Source: Pseudodesulfovibrio sp.
GTDB lineage: Bacteria > Desulfobacterota > Desulfovibrionia > Desulfovibrionales > Desulfovibrionaceae
NCBI RefSeq assembly: GCF_028692895.1
Contig: NZ_JAQUWN010000008.1
Span: 47,374-82,099, forward strand
Length of the DNA stretch: 34,726 nt
Reading direction: 5' to 3'
Of this stretch, positions 1-8,612 are shown one piece after another (position 1 is the stretch's first letter; each line of letters starts with the position of its first letter). Both the position numbers and the translations under genes were made by a program. The notes under the pieces are model-generated. The model made no database searches and was not told the DNA's origin. It was given only the letters and a program-made list of their open reading frames with translations.

Positions 1-452
1 TCAGGGCGTAGGTCAGGGTGTCGGCGGCGTCGATGTCGGCGACGTCGCCCGCCACGGACCCGGAGTAGGAGGCGTCCTCGGCCACCGCGCCGGTGGAGGC
101 GGCCAGGACCTCGGGCGCGTCGTTGGTTCCGGTGACCGTGATGGTCAGGGTGTTGGCGGCGACGCCCTCATGCCCGTCGCTGACGGTGTAGGTGGCGGTG
201 ATCTCCTGGGTCTGGCCGGCGGCCAGGGTGTCGTAGGAGGAGGCGTCGAAAGTGTAGGTGCCGTCGGCGTTCATGGTCAGGCCGGTGGGCGCGTCGCCGG
301 TCAGGGCGTAGGTCAGGGTGTCGGCGGCGTCGATGTCGGCGACGTCGCCCGCCACGGACCCGGAGTAGGAGGCGTCCTCGGCCACCGCGCCGGTGGAGGC
401 GGCCAGGACCTCGGGCGCGTCGTTGGTCCCGGTGACCGTGATGGTCAGGGTG
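1..452. repeat. 300-bp tandem repeat inside the adhesin gene
   Basis: Bases 1-152 and 301-452 differ at only one position (128 versus 428), giving a 300-base (100-residue) period that matches one VCBS domain. A third, more diverged unit lies at about 453-740. Near identity at DNA level means recent duplication or gene conversion, so repeat number may vary among strains and short-read assembly could collapse it. Confidence 0.9.
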
Positions 453-1525
453 CCGGTGGTGTAGCCTCCCGCGCCGTCGCTGACGGTGTAGGTAAGGTTG
501 AAGGTCGCGGGTTCGCCTTCGGCCAGGTTGTCGTAGGAGGAAGCGTCGAAGGCGTAGGTGCCGTCGGCGTTGAAGGTCAGGCCCGTGGGCACGGTCTGCC
601 CCTCGTCGAGGGTGTAGGTCATGTCGGTTGCGACGTTGTCCACGTCGGTGACGTGCTCGGCCACGGTGCCGGTGATGGAGCCGTCCTCGGCCATGCTCAC
701 GGTCTCGTCGCCGGAGACCACGGGCGCGTCATTGACCGGGGCGACCTCGATGGCGCCGGTCCCCTGCACGGTATAGGTGCCGTCCGTGACCGAGAAGGTC
801 ACGGAGACGTCGCCGTTGAAGTCCTGGTCGGGCATGAAGGCCCAGACACCGGCCGCGATCTGGGTCAGGGCGCCGCCGGAGACGGAGAGGTCGCTGACGG
901 CCACCACGGTGTCGGGATCGGGATCGCTGACCAGGGAAAGGATGTCGGTGTCGCGGATGATCAGGGGCGAGGACGTGCCGGTGTCGGCGTCATATCCGTC
1001 CTCTGCCATGTGCAGCGAAAGGGTGCCGTTGATGGTGGGCGCATTGCTCGACGTGGTGGTCAGCAGGTCCTGGATGTCGTCGGAGGTCAGGTCGCGGCCG
1101 CCCGTGCGGCCGGGGAGGTCCTGGGGCGGGAGGCTGGAAAGGCCCCGGAAGAGGTTGCCCTCGTCATCCATGTAGACGCCCGCGCCACTGCTGCCCAGCG
1201 AACTGCCCGCAGCGGTCTCCGACTGGGTGCTCTCCACGTTTTCGAATGCGAAGAGGTAGACGTCGCCGGGAATCTGTTCGCCGCCGATGAGCTGAAAGAC
1301 AGGCAATCCGCCTTCCTGCGCCAGGTCGAGGAAGCCCTCGAAGATGACGACGCCGCCGTCGGGCGTGGTCAGCACGAGGTTCGGGCCCTGGTGGGAATAT
1401 GTGACATCCGTCGTGTCAAACTGGAACTCCACCAGCATGTTGGCGGAGAGCTTGACAACCTGCGTGGTTCCCGGAGCGGGCAGCCCCACGGAGATCATGG
1501 TGAGGTTTTGGGCGGTATCGGTCAT
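1..1525 (-). CDS. VCBS/cadherin-like repeat adhesin, N-terminal part (cut by window edge)
   Basis: This is the first 508 codons of a large surface protein; the rest lies beyond the left edge of the window. The reverse strand is open from the ATG at 1525, with a good ribosome site (CCAGGAGG) just upstream. Residues 1-~160 form a non-repetitive head that begins MTDTAQNLTMIS and resembles the retention modules that keep RTX-type adhesins in the outer membrane. From about residue 180 there are tandem Ig-like domains with repeated hallmarks such as NDAPVV, AEDGSITGTV, ADGTYAFDASSYDNL and TLTITVTGTNDAPEV, typical of VCBS repeats. Proteins of this kind are exported by type I secretion and mediate adhesion or biofilm formation. 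The gene is far more GC-rich than the DNA right of the tRNA, which suggests it is resident chromosome. The repeat family is secure; the adhesin role is inferred from the family. Confidence 0.85.
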   Translation of the reverse strand, partial: MTDTAQNLTMISVGLPAPGTTQVVKLSANMLVEFQFDTTDVTYSHQGPNLVLTTPDGGVVIFEGFLDLAQEGGLPVFQLIGGEQIPGDVYLFAFENVESTQSETAAGSSLGSSGAGVYMDDEGNLFRGLSSLPPQDLPGRTGGRDLTSDDIQDLLTTTSSNAPTINGTLSLHMAEDGYDADTGTSSPLIIRDTDILSLVSDPDPDTVVAVSDLSVSGGALTQIAAGVWAFMPDQDFNGDVSVTFSVTDGTYTVQGTGAIEVAPVNDAPVVSGDETVSMAEDGSITGTVAEHVTDVDNVATDMTYTLDEGQTVPTGLTFNADGTYAFDASSYDNLAEGEPATFNLTYTVSDGAGGYTTGTLTITVTGTNDAPEVLAASTGAVAEDASYSGSVAGDVADIDAADTLTYALTGDAPTGLTMNADGTYTFDASSYDTLAAGQTQEITATYTVSDGHEGVAANTLTITVTGTNDAPEVLAASTGAVAEDASYSGSVAGDVADIDAADTLTYAL

Positions 1526-2024
1526 GGCTTCCTCCTGGGAAAGCGAGTTTGCGTCTCAAAGGGGCACAACAGTGGTGCCCCATGGTAATTATATAGGTTC
1601 TGAGCCGCTTAGAGTCAATGTAATAAAATTCAATTAATCAAATAGATTATCATGTGTAAAAGAAAAGCATTCCACATGGAAAGCAAAGCGGGTAGGGGTG
1701 TGCCTGGGTTGCTTGATTTTGGTGATTATTGTAATTAATTTTTGTTTTCAACAGACATATGTTGAAAACAAGCCCAATGCGGTTGCTCTTTTCCCCGGCC
1801 CTATCCCGAGAGAATATTGATGGTAACAAGCTGGAACTGCGAAGAAAATTAATAAACTGTCAGGGCGTGATAATAATTCGACGATTGTCCTGGCCGCCGA
1901 TGGCTGGTGTCGGGAAGCGTCTTGGAATGCGCGCCTGGCAGAAAGCCGGATTCAAGTGACATGTGGGCGGATTTTGTATTGACAAGAATGCGTGCTTCTT
2001 GCAAATTGTCTTTCCCAACGACGT
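1526..2024. other. intergenic region between adhesin and tRNA
   Basis: No convincing gene is visible. The part next to the adhesin start is AT-rich (about 1590-1760) and should carry its promoter and regulatory sites. The right end holds the tRNA promoter. Short reading frames here lack ribosome sites. Confidence 0.6.
1979..2007 (+). promoter_or_regulatory. promoter of tRNA-Ala
   Basis: A perfect -35 hexamer TTGACA lies at 1979-1984, followed after 17 bases by a weak -10 (CAAATT, 2002-2007). This places transcription start about 10 bases before the tRNA, as expected for a stable RNA gene. Confidence 0.6.
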
Positions 2025-2100
<76 letters not shown>

Positions 2101-2117
2101 CCATATTTTCTTAAGAA

Positions 2118-2162
2118 AAAGGACCGTTTAGCTGCTTATGCTGGATGGTCCTTCTTCTTTTG
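2118..2162 (+). terminator. intrinsic terminator after att copy 1
   Basis: AAGGACC (2119-2125) pairs with GGTCCTT (2147-2153) and is followed by CTTCTTTT. It lies just inside element A and would terminate the tRNA transcript. Different terminators occupy the same position after the other two att copies. Confidence 0.7.
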
Positions 2163-2387
2163 TCGGGGAACCGAAAGGTGAACCTTGGGTTCCCAGCGGT
2201 GTTGGAGCGAACTGTTTAAGGTGCTGTAATAACAGTGTATGAGGATGTATGGCTGGGAACAGGGGCAACCCGTAATTACCCTACCGCCTATGACTCCCTC
2301 CTGCAAAATATCCATACACCCTCCATCATCGAATGATACAAGAAGTACGGGATGTTGTATTGTTTGGGATTGTCTTCAATAAAAGGA

Positions 2388-2414
2388 AGGAGGTGCCATC
2401 TCTGACACCCCCTT
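2388..2414 (-). terminator. terminator of the element A integrase gene
   Basis: On the reverse strand an imperfect hairpin with arms AAGGGGGTG and CACCTCCTT is followed by CCTTTTATTG, about 25 bases past the integrase stop codon. Confidence 0.55.
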
Positions 2415-2439
2415 CGCCGTTTGATCCGTGGTGGGACAG

Positions 2440-3462
2440 CTAGTCAAGGTCCGGCAGGTGTTCGATGGCCTTGTCCGTGTCTCCCGGGATGAGGTGACAG
2501 TAAACATTCATTGTCATATTACTGCTAGCATGCCCGGCGAGGGTAGATACACTTTTCACCGGCACACCATTGGACAGTAATTGTGAGCAAAACCAATGCC
2601 TTATGTCGTACAGCACCACCGACTTGTCGATCTTGAGTTTCTCGCAAGTGCGGCGGAAGCTGCGATGGACACTCTTTACGGGCTTCCCGTTGTATTCGAC
2701 GAGGTAGCCGGACTTGCTATCCTTCATGCGGTTTTTGAGTTTCTTCAGAAACGCAGGCTTCAGCGGAATAGTGCGCCATTTTCCGGTCTTCCCACCGAAT
2801 ACCCGGAGTGTACCTTGATCCCACTGGATGTGGTCGTACTTCAAGGCCAACAATTCTCCAGCTCCAGGACGAACTCCAGTATTGCACAGCAATTCAATAG
2901 CAAACGCCAGATGATCCGGGGCCGCGTCTTTCAGGTTCTGGATAGTTTCCAAATCCAGCAGAAGCTCCTTCTGGGGCGCAGTCTTCTTCTTGAAGAAGCG
3001 CAACGGGTTCTCCTTCAAGTATCCACGTTCTATGCCGAAGTTGAAGATGGCCTTCAAATACGCCAAGTAGCTAGCGTGAGTGGTCGGACCAGCTTCAGGA
3101 AACTTTGCCATGACTAAAGACACAATGAACTCCTGAGTCAAGTTCTCAATCGGAACCTGGCCCAGTTCATCCAAGAGGTGCTTGTTGAGCATCTTCTTCC
3201 AATCCTGTTTCCATTTCTTCTGACCATTCAGCGAGTCAGCCTGAAAGTAGATCACAGCCAATTCATCGAAATACTTCACTTCCAGCGGAATTGTGCCGAA
3301 AGCTGGATTCTTCGCACGTTTCTTCTTTTCTAAAACGGCGGTGTTGAATACCTCGGCAGCTTTCAGTGCAGCCTCGCCTTTACCAAAGGTCCGGTTCTTC
3401 TGCTTTCCGTTTTCGCGGTAGCGAACGATTACGGAGCCATTACTACGAGTGTGTATACTCAT
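2440..3462 (-). CDS. tyrosine integrase of element A
   Basis: This 340-residue site-specific recombinase should catalyse integration and excision of element A at tRNA-Ala. It has an N-terminal arm-binding region (1-~60), a SAM-like core-binding domain (~60-165) and a catalytic domain (~170-330). Visible catalytic residues are R198 (NTGVRPG), K225, R288 in YDIRH, H311 (LAGHAS) and the nucleophile Y321 (MNVYCH). The usual first His of the HxxR motif is Tyr (Y285), a variation also present in the element B integrase. The start is fixed by AGGAGG six bases upstream. The gene is read toward the tRNA and lies 10 bases after an excisionase-like gene, so the two are probably one transcript. It is homologous to the integrase at 29930-30958, which fits their shared att core. 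Confidence 0.93.
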   Translation of the reverse strand: MSIHTRSNGSVIVRYRENGKQKNRTFGKGEAALKAAEVFNTAVLEKKKRAKNPAFGTIPLEVKYFDELAVIYFQADSLNGQKKWKQDWKKMLNKHLLDELGQVPIENLTQEFIVSLVMAKFPEAGPTTHASYLAYLKAIFNFGIERGYLKENPLRFFKKKTAPQKELLLDLETIQNLKDAAPDHLAFAIELLCNTGVRPGAGELLALKYDHIQWDQGTLRVFGGKTGKWRTIPLKPAFLKKLKNRMKDSKSGYLVEYNGKPVKSVHRSFRRTCEKLKIDKSVVLYDIRHWFCSQLLSNGVPVKSVSTLAGHASSNMTMNVYCHLIPGDTDKAIEHLPDLD

Positions 3463-3472
3463 ATTCTCCTCC

Positions 3473-3715
3473 TTACATGGGAATGGTTTTGGTTTTTCTC
3501 TTCTTCGGTTTCACCGGCAGTGGAGCATCCAGAAATGCTTCTGGATCGACCATGAACAGGTCCAAATCCGACTGTGCGAAACGGTTCTTTCCAGGGCCGC
3601 GTCTGGGTATCTGGTGCTTACGAGCCAGCAACCGAAATCGGTCGTAGCTGTAGTCCAAATATGTTGCCGCAGACTGTGCTGTGTGGTATGGTCCAGTAGG
3701 TGTAGATTTTGTCAT
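3473..3715 (-). CDS. excisionase-like helix-turn-helix protein (element A)
   Basis: This is an 80-residue basic protein with a MerR/excisionase-type winged-helix pattern: AATYLDYSYDRF, then LLARKHQIPRRGPGKNRF, then SDLDLFM. The same spaced pattern (YNSARSFSNLI, then PKYGPNRNRF, then SDLDDFM) is found in the protein before the element B integrase, so they are homologues. Such proteins direct recombination toward excision or regulate the integrase. I chose the ATG at 3715; a GTG at 3733 would add six residues, and neither has a strong ribosome site. The gene ends in a PKKRKTK-rich tail and is followed 10 bases later by the integrase. Confidence 0.75.
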   Translation of the reverse strand: MTKSTPTGPYHTAQSAATYLDYSYDRFRLLARKHQIPRRGPGKNRFAQSDLDLFMVDPEAFLDAPLPVKPKKRKTKTIPM

Positions 3716-3733
3716 TCTGTGCTTGTAACACAC

Positions 3734-4002
3734 TGAAATCTTATGGTAAATTCTACGCCATTTCTCCTGCTAGTCACTTCATCATCTCAAACAGTTTTTC
3801 ATGCACCTGGGTAAAGGTGCTTCATCATGCGCCAGTAAATCCGGCAGAGCATGAGCAACTTTTTTTGATTTTTTTTGATCAGGGCCATGCCAGAACGACC
3901 ATGACGGTGGATGAAATATCTATATCTATCTGAAAACACTGTAAAATTATGCCAAAGTGTTCGACGGTGCTGCCGTTCAAGCCATTCAACAAAAGACAAA
4001 AA
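3734..4002. other. noncoding region upstream of xis/int (element A)
   Basis: No supported gene. Short frames on both strands here lack ribosome sites. The region should hold the xis-int promoter; an AT-rich tract with repeated ATATCTATATCTATC occurs at about 3914-3930. Confidence 0.5.
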
Positions 4003-4037
4003 GAAAGGAAGATACCCATAAAGAGCATCTTCCTTTC
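4003..4037 (-). terminator. terminator of the 45-residue peptide gene
   Basis: GAAAGGAAGAT (4003-4013) pairs perfectly with ATCTTCCTTTC (4027-4037). Read on the reverse strand it is followed by a T-rich run (CTTTTTGTCTTTTG) and lies 13 bases after the stop codon of the peptide gene. Confidence 0.75.
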
Positions 4038-4050
4038 CTAAAACACTCCT

Positions 4051-4188
4051 TCAACGCTTATCTCGCAATCCTTCGTCGATGAGGACGATGATAACGACCT
4101 TCAGTGTCTTCTTGAGTATTTTCTTAGTGAGCTTTGACGTTAAAATCCTGATGATTGTCTCTTTCGAAACAATCGTCGTGTGAACCAT
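4051..4188 (-). CDS. 45-residue basic amphipathic peptide, unknown function
   Basis: This small gene was found by reading the reverse strand: ATG at 4188 behind a strong ribosome site (GGAGGTGAC), stop at 4051-4053 and its own terminator just after. The product begins MVHTTIVSKETIIRIL, continues with a Lys-rich amphipathic stretch (TKKILKKTLK) and a hydrophobic run VVIIVLI, and ends charged. It could be a membrane-active peptide, a small regulator or a toxin-like peptide; I recognise no family. A perfect inverted repeat lies between its promoter region and the ribosome site, suggesting tight control. The ribosome site, terminator and operator together make a real gene likely despite its size. 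Confidence 0.65.
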   Translation of the reverse strand: MVHTTIVSKETIIRILTSKLTKKILKKTLKVVIIVLIDEGLRDKR

Positions 4189-4200
4189 TGTCACCTCCTT

Positions 4201-4219
4201 CAGTGAAAGAGTTTCACTG
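4201..4219. promoter_or_regulatory. operator-like perfect inverted repeat
   Basis: CAGTGAAA and TTTCACTG form a perfect 8-base inverted repeat around GAG, directly upstream of the ribosome site of the 45-residue peptide gene. On the reverse strand a GATAGAGATATAT tract that could serve as -10 lies immediately upstream, so a bound dimer would block transcription. It could also act as an RNA hairpin. Confidence 0.6.
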
Positions 4220-4932
4220 TATGGGGGTATATATCTCTATCAAAGAAACAAAAGATTAAAGAAATAAGTGAATAAAATCAATTTATTATGAGATGTCTCT
4301 GGATAATACACTCCCTGGTCAGAACGAGACATGGGAGACATGAGAACGGCAGGATCACCGTACATGGTAGATCGTGATCCTTATGCACCTTCGGCTTCGT
4401 GAGGCAGTTCCCCGTGCAACGGGCAGGGGTGGAGGTGGTGGCGATGAATTAGCAGAAAAATATTTTTCAAAAAATAGATGGAAATGAATTTATGAGAATC
4501 TCTGTTGGAAATACTGGAGCTAAGTCTTCTGTTGGAACTGTTGGTGCAGCTACAGAGACAGTTGAAGTGACCTTCAAGAGATAGAGTAGATGATTAAAAT
4601 ATATAACAATTCTTTAAAAATATTATTCAGTTAAGTATATATTCGTATTCAATCCTTCTACTTCTGGAGGAGGTGGGGGTGGTGTTTCTTCTGTGGCGGG
4701 GTAGGCGGTTCTTTCTCTGTGACAGAAGTGACTGCTCTTTCTCTTTGTTTCACCAGAATATTTTGAAATTTTTAAATCCATTTTGAAAATAAAAATATGC
4801 AAAATCACCTCCACCACCTCCACCCAAATTTTTCTAATATTTTTGGATGGTTCCAATCTTGTATGGGATGCTGCTGGAGTTGATGATGCAGGAAGCCCTA
4901 TGGAACCACGAGAGTGACGCAGCGGTAGTTAT
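4220..4932. other. noncoding, possibly degenerate region
   Basis: No intact gene is supported. The sequence is AT-rich with purine/pyrimidine glycine-codon runs (GGTGGAGGTGGTGG near 4431, GGAGGAGGTGGGGG near 4665 and the complementary CCTCCACC runs near 4808). Short plus-strand frames read like protein ends, for example VWDAAGVDDAGSPMEPRE then stop near 4863-4917, and NPSTSGGGGGGVSSVAG then stop near 4650-4710. These may be remnants of a glycine-rich gene, but I cannot join them into one frame. Confidence 0.4.
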
Positions 4933-6798
4933 TTAGTTGTTCGGTGGTGTCTTCTTAAACGTAAGAAAACGACCATACTTGCGGCTTTCTGAAAATTCAG
5001 TAAGCCAACCATTTATTTCCAGGACAGGAACGTATTTCTTCAACACCTGTGAAAACAACTGAGGTGTCGAAGGGATGTAATCAGCATTTCGATCCAGGGC
5101 CAGAGCGTGTTGGGCGAAGCCTTCCAAGCACTCGCTCACTTTGCCATGCACTTCATAACGTCCCTGTTTCTCGATGGCTTCAAAAAAGTCCACCAGGGCC
5201 AAGATGAATTTGTCCCCGGCTATGGAACTCTTGTAGCCACGCTCTTGGGCACGATGGTATGCGGTTTGGAACTTCACTGCATCCCAACCATTACCATAAC
5301 GTTCGCCGATTTCATCAGCAATCGCCGATCCCCATAAGGCGAAGTCTGCCATACGGGGTGGGTGTAACACCTTGGTCGTTGGCAGTCGCTTCATTGCTCC
5401 ACGCAGTACGTCCAGCATACCGCCAAGGATGCGAGGTTTTGCTGCTTCAAACTCGCGCCACACATCGCTTTCGAATTTACGATTCCCTTTAGGAATACGC
5501 GTTAATTCAATACTTATCGTGCGGTCCATGAGGTCTTGAGCCTGATACGGGAGATTAATCCCGGTCATCAGGATGGCTCTCTTGAAACGATAAACGAGCA
5601 TGTTGTCGTTGGTGTATAACTGTCTCTTTTTGAAGCCACCACCCGTACTGCCCATGCAGAGCATGTTTTCAACGGCGGCGTTGATCTTGGTCAAGTTATC
5701 AAAGAACGGCATCGCTGATTGATTCAGCATCAATGCCACCTCATCCTCCTTGCCACGCAGGTATACGCCGCCTTCAATTGCAGGGTCCACAAGACCTTTA
5801 AGCATGTTCGCCATAGTGGTCTTGGCTGAACCTTGTGTCCCGCTGATGCACGGGATGGGACGGGCGATCGAAGTGATGAATGATGCGATTACCCAGCAAA
5901 CAACAAGGATTTTGTCGTACACATCCTGAATGTTCAGGAACGGCAGAAGTTCGAGCACATTGCCGTTCGAATCCGGGATAGGTAAAGCAGACATATTAGG
6001 ATAACGAACGAATTTGTGATCCACCTCAGGGGTAACTTTCCATCCGTTCTGATCTGCTACTACATACATCCCGTCATCACGAACTAAATCCAGGGTCAAC
6101 TGCTTGCCATCATAAACCATGCGGTTATGAAGCTCATGGGTCTTTCCAGATACACGGGCCAAGCTTTCAGCAAAGTAGACCGCCTCGTTAATCTCTTTTC
6201 TTTCCGGCACAACGTTATGGTTGCTGTACACATGATGTAGCAAATGGTCCTTGAATTCACGGGAGCTAATAGAGAAATTTAATTTGATGTGATTCTGCAT
6301 TACAGTTGCAGTTGGTTCTCCCGTGCCGGACATGTATTTCTCAATTTTATCAATATAATCAGATAAAATTGTTTGAGGATTCCCCTTCGCTTTATTGTCT
6401 TCATCGGCGGCTTTGCCTCCATTGACAAGGAAGGGATTCTCGTTCGTTTCGACCTGTGCTGGCTCCGGCGGCGGTGAAGTCACTGCTGGAACTGGATCAG
6501 GTTGAACTGGATCAGTTGGAGGCGTTGCTGAAGTTTCTTCAGTCGTTTCTCCAGTTGTTAAATCCGGTTCGTTGTCTTTCGCAAACTTAGCGAAAGGGTT
6601 CGTGTCCTCATCTTCTGACTTGGACATCACTCTGATAAGATCAGGGTGCGTAGTTTCCGTAATTGGAATTGGCGGCACTTTTGACGGCTCAGCAAACGGA
6701 TTGTCCACGTTTTTAACTGTTGAACTACGGGGTTTGCTCAGGTCCGTATAAGGTTTATTCGGCGGCACCTTGGGTGCCTTTGGGTCTTTATCGTGCAT
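4933..6798 (-). CDS. helicase-type P-loop ATPase, probable replication protein of element A
   Basis: This 621-residue protein has a disordered Pro/Thr/Glu-rich N-terminus (1-~150) containing repeated NPFA motifs. A helper domain (~150-300) follows, then an ATPase domain with Walker A GTQGSAKT (320-327, K326) and Walker B-like MPFFDNL (D367). The segments that follow (RAILMTGIN, DLMDRTISIEL) resemble the sensor region of D5/DUF927-type helicases found in phage and island replication modules. The start is set by GGAGG six bases upstream. It probably unwinds the element origin, which may lie in the hairpin-rich region just upstream (6799-7300). No primase domain is recognisable. The NPFA repeats could be docking sites for a host replication protein; that is speculation. 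Confidence 0.72.
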   Translation of the reverse strand: MHDKDPKAPKVPPNKPYTDLSKPRSSTVKNVDNPFAEPSKVPPIPITETTHPDLIRVMSKSEDEDTNPFAKFAKDNEPDLTTGETTEETSATPPTDPVQPDPVPAVTSPPPEPAQVETNENPFLVNGGKAADEDNKAKGNPQTILSDYIDKIEKYMSGTGEPTATVMQNHIKLNFSISSREFKDHLLHHVYSNHNVVPERKEINEAVYFAESLARVSGKTHELHNRMVYDGKQLTLDLVRDDGMYVVADQNGWKVTPEVDHKFVRYPNMSALPIPDSNGNVLELLPFLNIQDVYDKILVVCWVIASFITSIARPIPCISGTQGSAKTTMANMLKGLVDPAIEGGVYLRGKEDEVALMLNQSAMPFFDNLTKINAAVENMLCMGSTGGGFKKRQLYTNDNMLVYRFKRAILMTGINLPYQAQDLMDRTISIELTRIPKGNRKFESDVWREFEAAKPRILGGMLDVLRGAMKRLPTTKVLHPPRMADFALWGSAIADEIGERYGNGWDAVKFQTAYHRAQERGYKSSIAGDKFILALVDFFEAIEKQGRYEVHGKVSECLEGFAQHALALDRNADYIPSTPQLFSQVLKKYVPVLEINGWLTEFSESRKYGRFLTFKKTPPNN

Positions 6799-7473
6799 AT
6801 ATACCTCCGCATATATGCCGCTGCGTCACTCGTATGTGGTTGTCAAAGATCAGGCTGGTGGTTCACTCAACCAGCAAGGCAACGATACGCCGAGTCGTTG
6901 CCTTGGTCAATGGGTTTTTCAAAAAATATTCAATTAAAATAATTAGTTGTAATCTACAATTCTATAAATGAGTAGATGGATTCTCATCAAGTTGCTCGGT
7001 GCTTTTTCATACTTCGATCCATACTGCTGCATCATAGAAAATGCGATAATTCAGTCAGCGGCTCGCCAATGTTTGGCTTGTCGAAGTGGGACGGAAACGA
7101 CCGTTGCCGCGTTTTCGGGGTGGGATTCACCCATTTTTGCTGACGCACACGCAGTGTGACTTGTGTTGCAGGGCCGATCACGACAAAAAAGATGGTGGAG
7201 TCACAACGGATGTTGCTGTGACTGCCATCATATCCTCATGAATCCTGGACCTTGATAGATTTGCTGACTCCTCCCCCTTGCCAGCCGGGATTTAGTGGTT
7301 ATTGTCTCAGTTGCAATTAAACAACGAAGACGGACATCAATTTTCGCACAAAATGATCAAGGCAGCTTCATATATGCATGACGGACCTTCTGGGGTTCTG
7401 ACTTCGTTTGCTCATATTAGGGCAGCCGAATTTCTCCTATTCGACCAAACTGGCGAATTAGGAGGATATTATT
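6799..7473. other. hairpin-rich, AT-rich intergenic region (candidate origin of element A)
   Basis: No gene is supported in this stretch between the divergent helicase and radical SAM genes. It contains the palindrome GCATATATGC (6814-6823), a hairpin GCTGGT/ACCAGC, a perfect 11-base-pair hairpin at 6875-6905, then an AT-rich tract (6906-6975) and another imperfect hairpin near 7190-7230. A frame at 7302-7538 begins with TTG without a ribosome site and was not called. Confidence 0.5.
6875..6905. repeat. perfect 11-bp stem-loop in leader/origin region
   Basis: CAAGGCAACGA (6875-6885) pairs perfectly with TCGTTGCCTTG (6895-6905) around a 9-base loop. On the plus strand GTCAATGGGTTTTT follows, so it could be a weak terminator; in the other direction it would sit in the long leader of the helicase gene. 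Confidence 0.7.
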
Positions 7474-8433
7474 ATGTGTTTGAGGAAGCCGCTTCTTGCA
7501 ACTCGCAAGAAGGCAATTTATCGGACTGTAAAGTTTAATAAAAAGGAACTTTGCAGTCATTCTTTAGACATCGGTTTGATTTGCGATCATGGATGTCTAT
7601 ATTGTTCCACCCCCACCATCGCATCCGCTCGGACCAATCCCGTTTTTAAAGAAAACGGAACCACTGCTCAGAAGGCGCACAACGCGCAGCTTGCTTGTAT
7701 AGACCTTGGAACGCCGGAACGTGTTGCTGCTGACGCAAAGCAGTTGACCGAATCCGATGTCGTGATGATGTGTACCAAGGTTGACCCGTTTAGCCCTGCT
7801 GTGCAGCAGACTAACCTGTTCCGTGATTGTCTGTATGGGCTGCTGACCAACAACCCTCATTGTCAGGTCAGGGTCCTTTCAAAGAACGCAGGTATTGTTG
7901 ATGTACTCAAGGACTTCACCGAGTACGCTGACCGTATCCACTTCTCGCTGAGTCTCACGGCTCCGACCAGTCAGCAGGACTTCATTGACATCGTTGAACC
8001 CAACACCTCCAGTATCGCAGATCGTATTGATGCGCTTAAGGAGGCTCATGGTTTGGGATTCAGGATGTATGGCATGGTCTGTCCCTGCATTCCCGGTATC
8101 TTGACCGGATATCATCAAGTCGAGTCTGTTTTTAAGGAAGTCCTCCAGCTCGCTCCTGAAACGATTTGGGTCGAGCCTGTAAACAGCCGTGGACAGGGAT
8201 TCAACAACATGGTCGCTGCACTGGTTGAAGCCGGTAAGCACGAATGGGCCAGCTCCATTAAGGCGATCAAGAATAAGGACTCCCATGATGAGTATGTCGC
8301 TGACCTCATCAACACCGTGGCTCTGGTGAGCAAGAATCTGGCTTTGGACATTCCGATCCGCTTCCTTTCGTACAATCGTAAGGATGCTATCGGTGCAAAG
8401 CTGATTGACGATTCACACGTAATCTGGCTGTAG
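7474..8433 (+). CDS. radical SAM protein, SPL-like
   Basis: This 319-residue protein has the radical SAM cluster motif C37-x3-C41-x2-C44 (CDHGCLYC). The motif binds a 4Fe-4S cluster that cleaves S-adenosylmethionine to start radical chemistry. Later segments (VVMMCTKVDPFSP, RVLSKNAG, RIHFSLSLT, PCIPGILTG, IWVEPVN) follow the strand order of the TIM-barrel core and resemble the spore photoproduct lyase-like subgroup often found on phages and islands. The substrate is unknown; DNA repair and RNA or protein modification are all possible. The start is fixed by TTAGGAGG seven bases before the ATG. It is the only plus-strand gene in element A, so it is a separate transcription unit. Confidence 0.85.
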   Translation: MCLRKPLLATRKKAIYRTVKFNKKELCSHSLDIGLICDHGCLYCSTPTIASARTNPVFKENGTTAQKAHNAQLACIDLGTPERVAADAKQLTESDVVMMCTKVDPFSPAVQQTNLFRDCLYGLLTNNPHCQVRVLSKNAGIVDVLKDFTEYADRIHFSLSLTAPTSQQDFIDIVEPNTSSIADRIDALKEAHGLGFRMYGMVCPCIPGILTGYHQVESVFKEVLQLAPETIWVEPVNSRGQGFNNMVAALVEAGKHEWASSIKAIKNKDSHDEYVADLINTVALVSKNLALDIPIRFLSYNRKDAIGAKLIDDSHVIWL

Positions 8434-8612
8434 TAAAATGAATTGGGAGCACGAATAGGCTCCAGAACCATTAAGATTCGCTAGTTTAGGCGGGGTTGTT
8501 CGGTCCATGGCCAAGCAATCCCGTCATTTTTATTTCTCTGGATTGACAATCAGCAGGCGGGGATATTGGGCAGTGAAACGTACATTCCAAATTAACTCGG
8601 CAAAAATAGAAC

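Noticed and set aside
170-1588. Long plus-strand frame (472 codons) through the adhesin region
   Set aside because: It is the complement of the VCBS repeat gene in GC-rich DNA; the Gly/Val-rich product is typical of an antisense shadow, while the reverse strand gives clear VCBS motifs.
7302-7538. 78-codon frame overlapping the radical SAM start
   Set aside because: TTG start without ribosome site; the radical SAM gene has a strong ribosome site within it.
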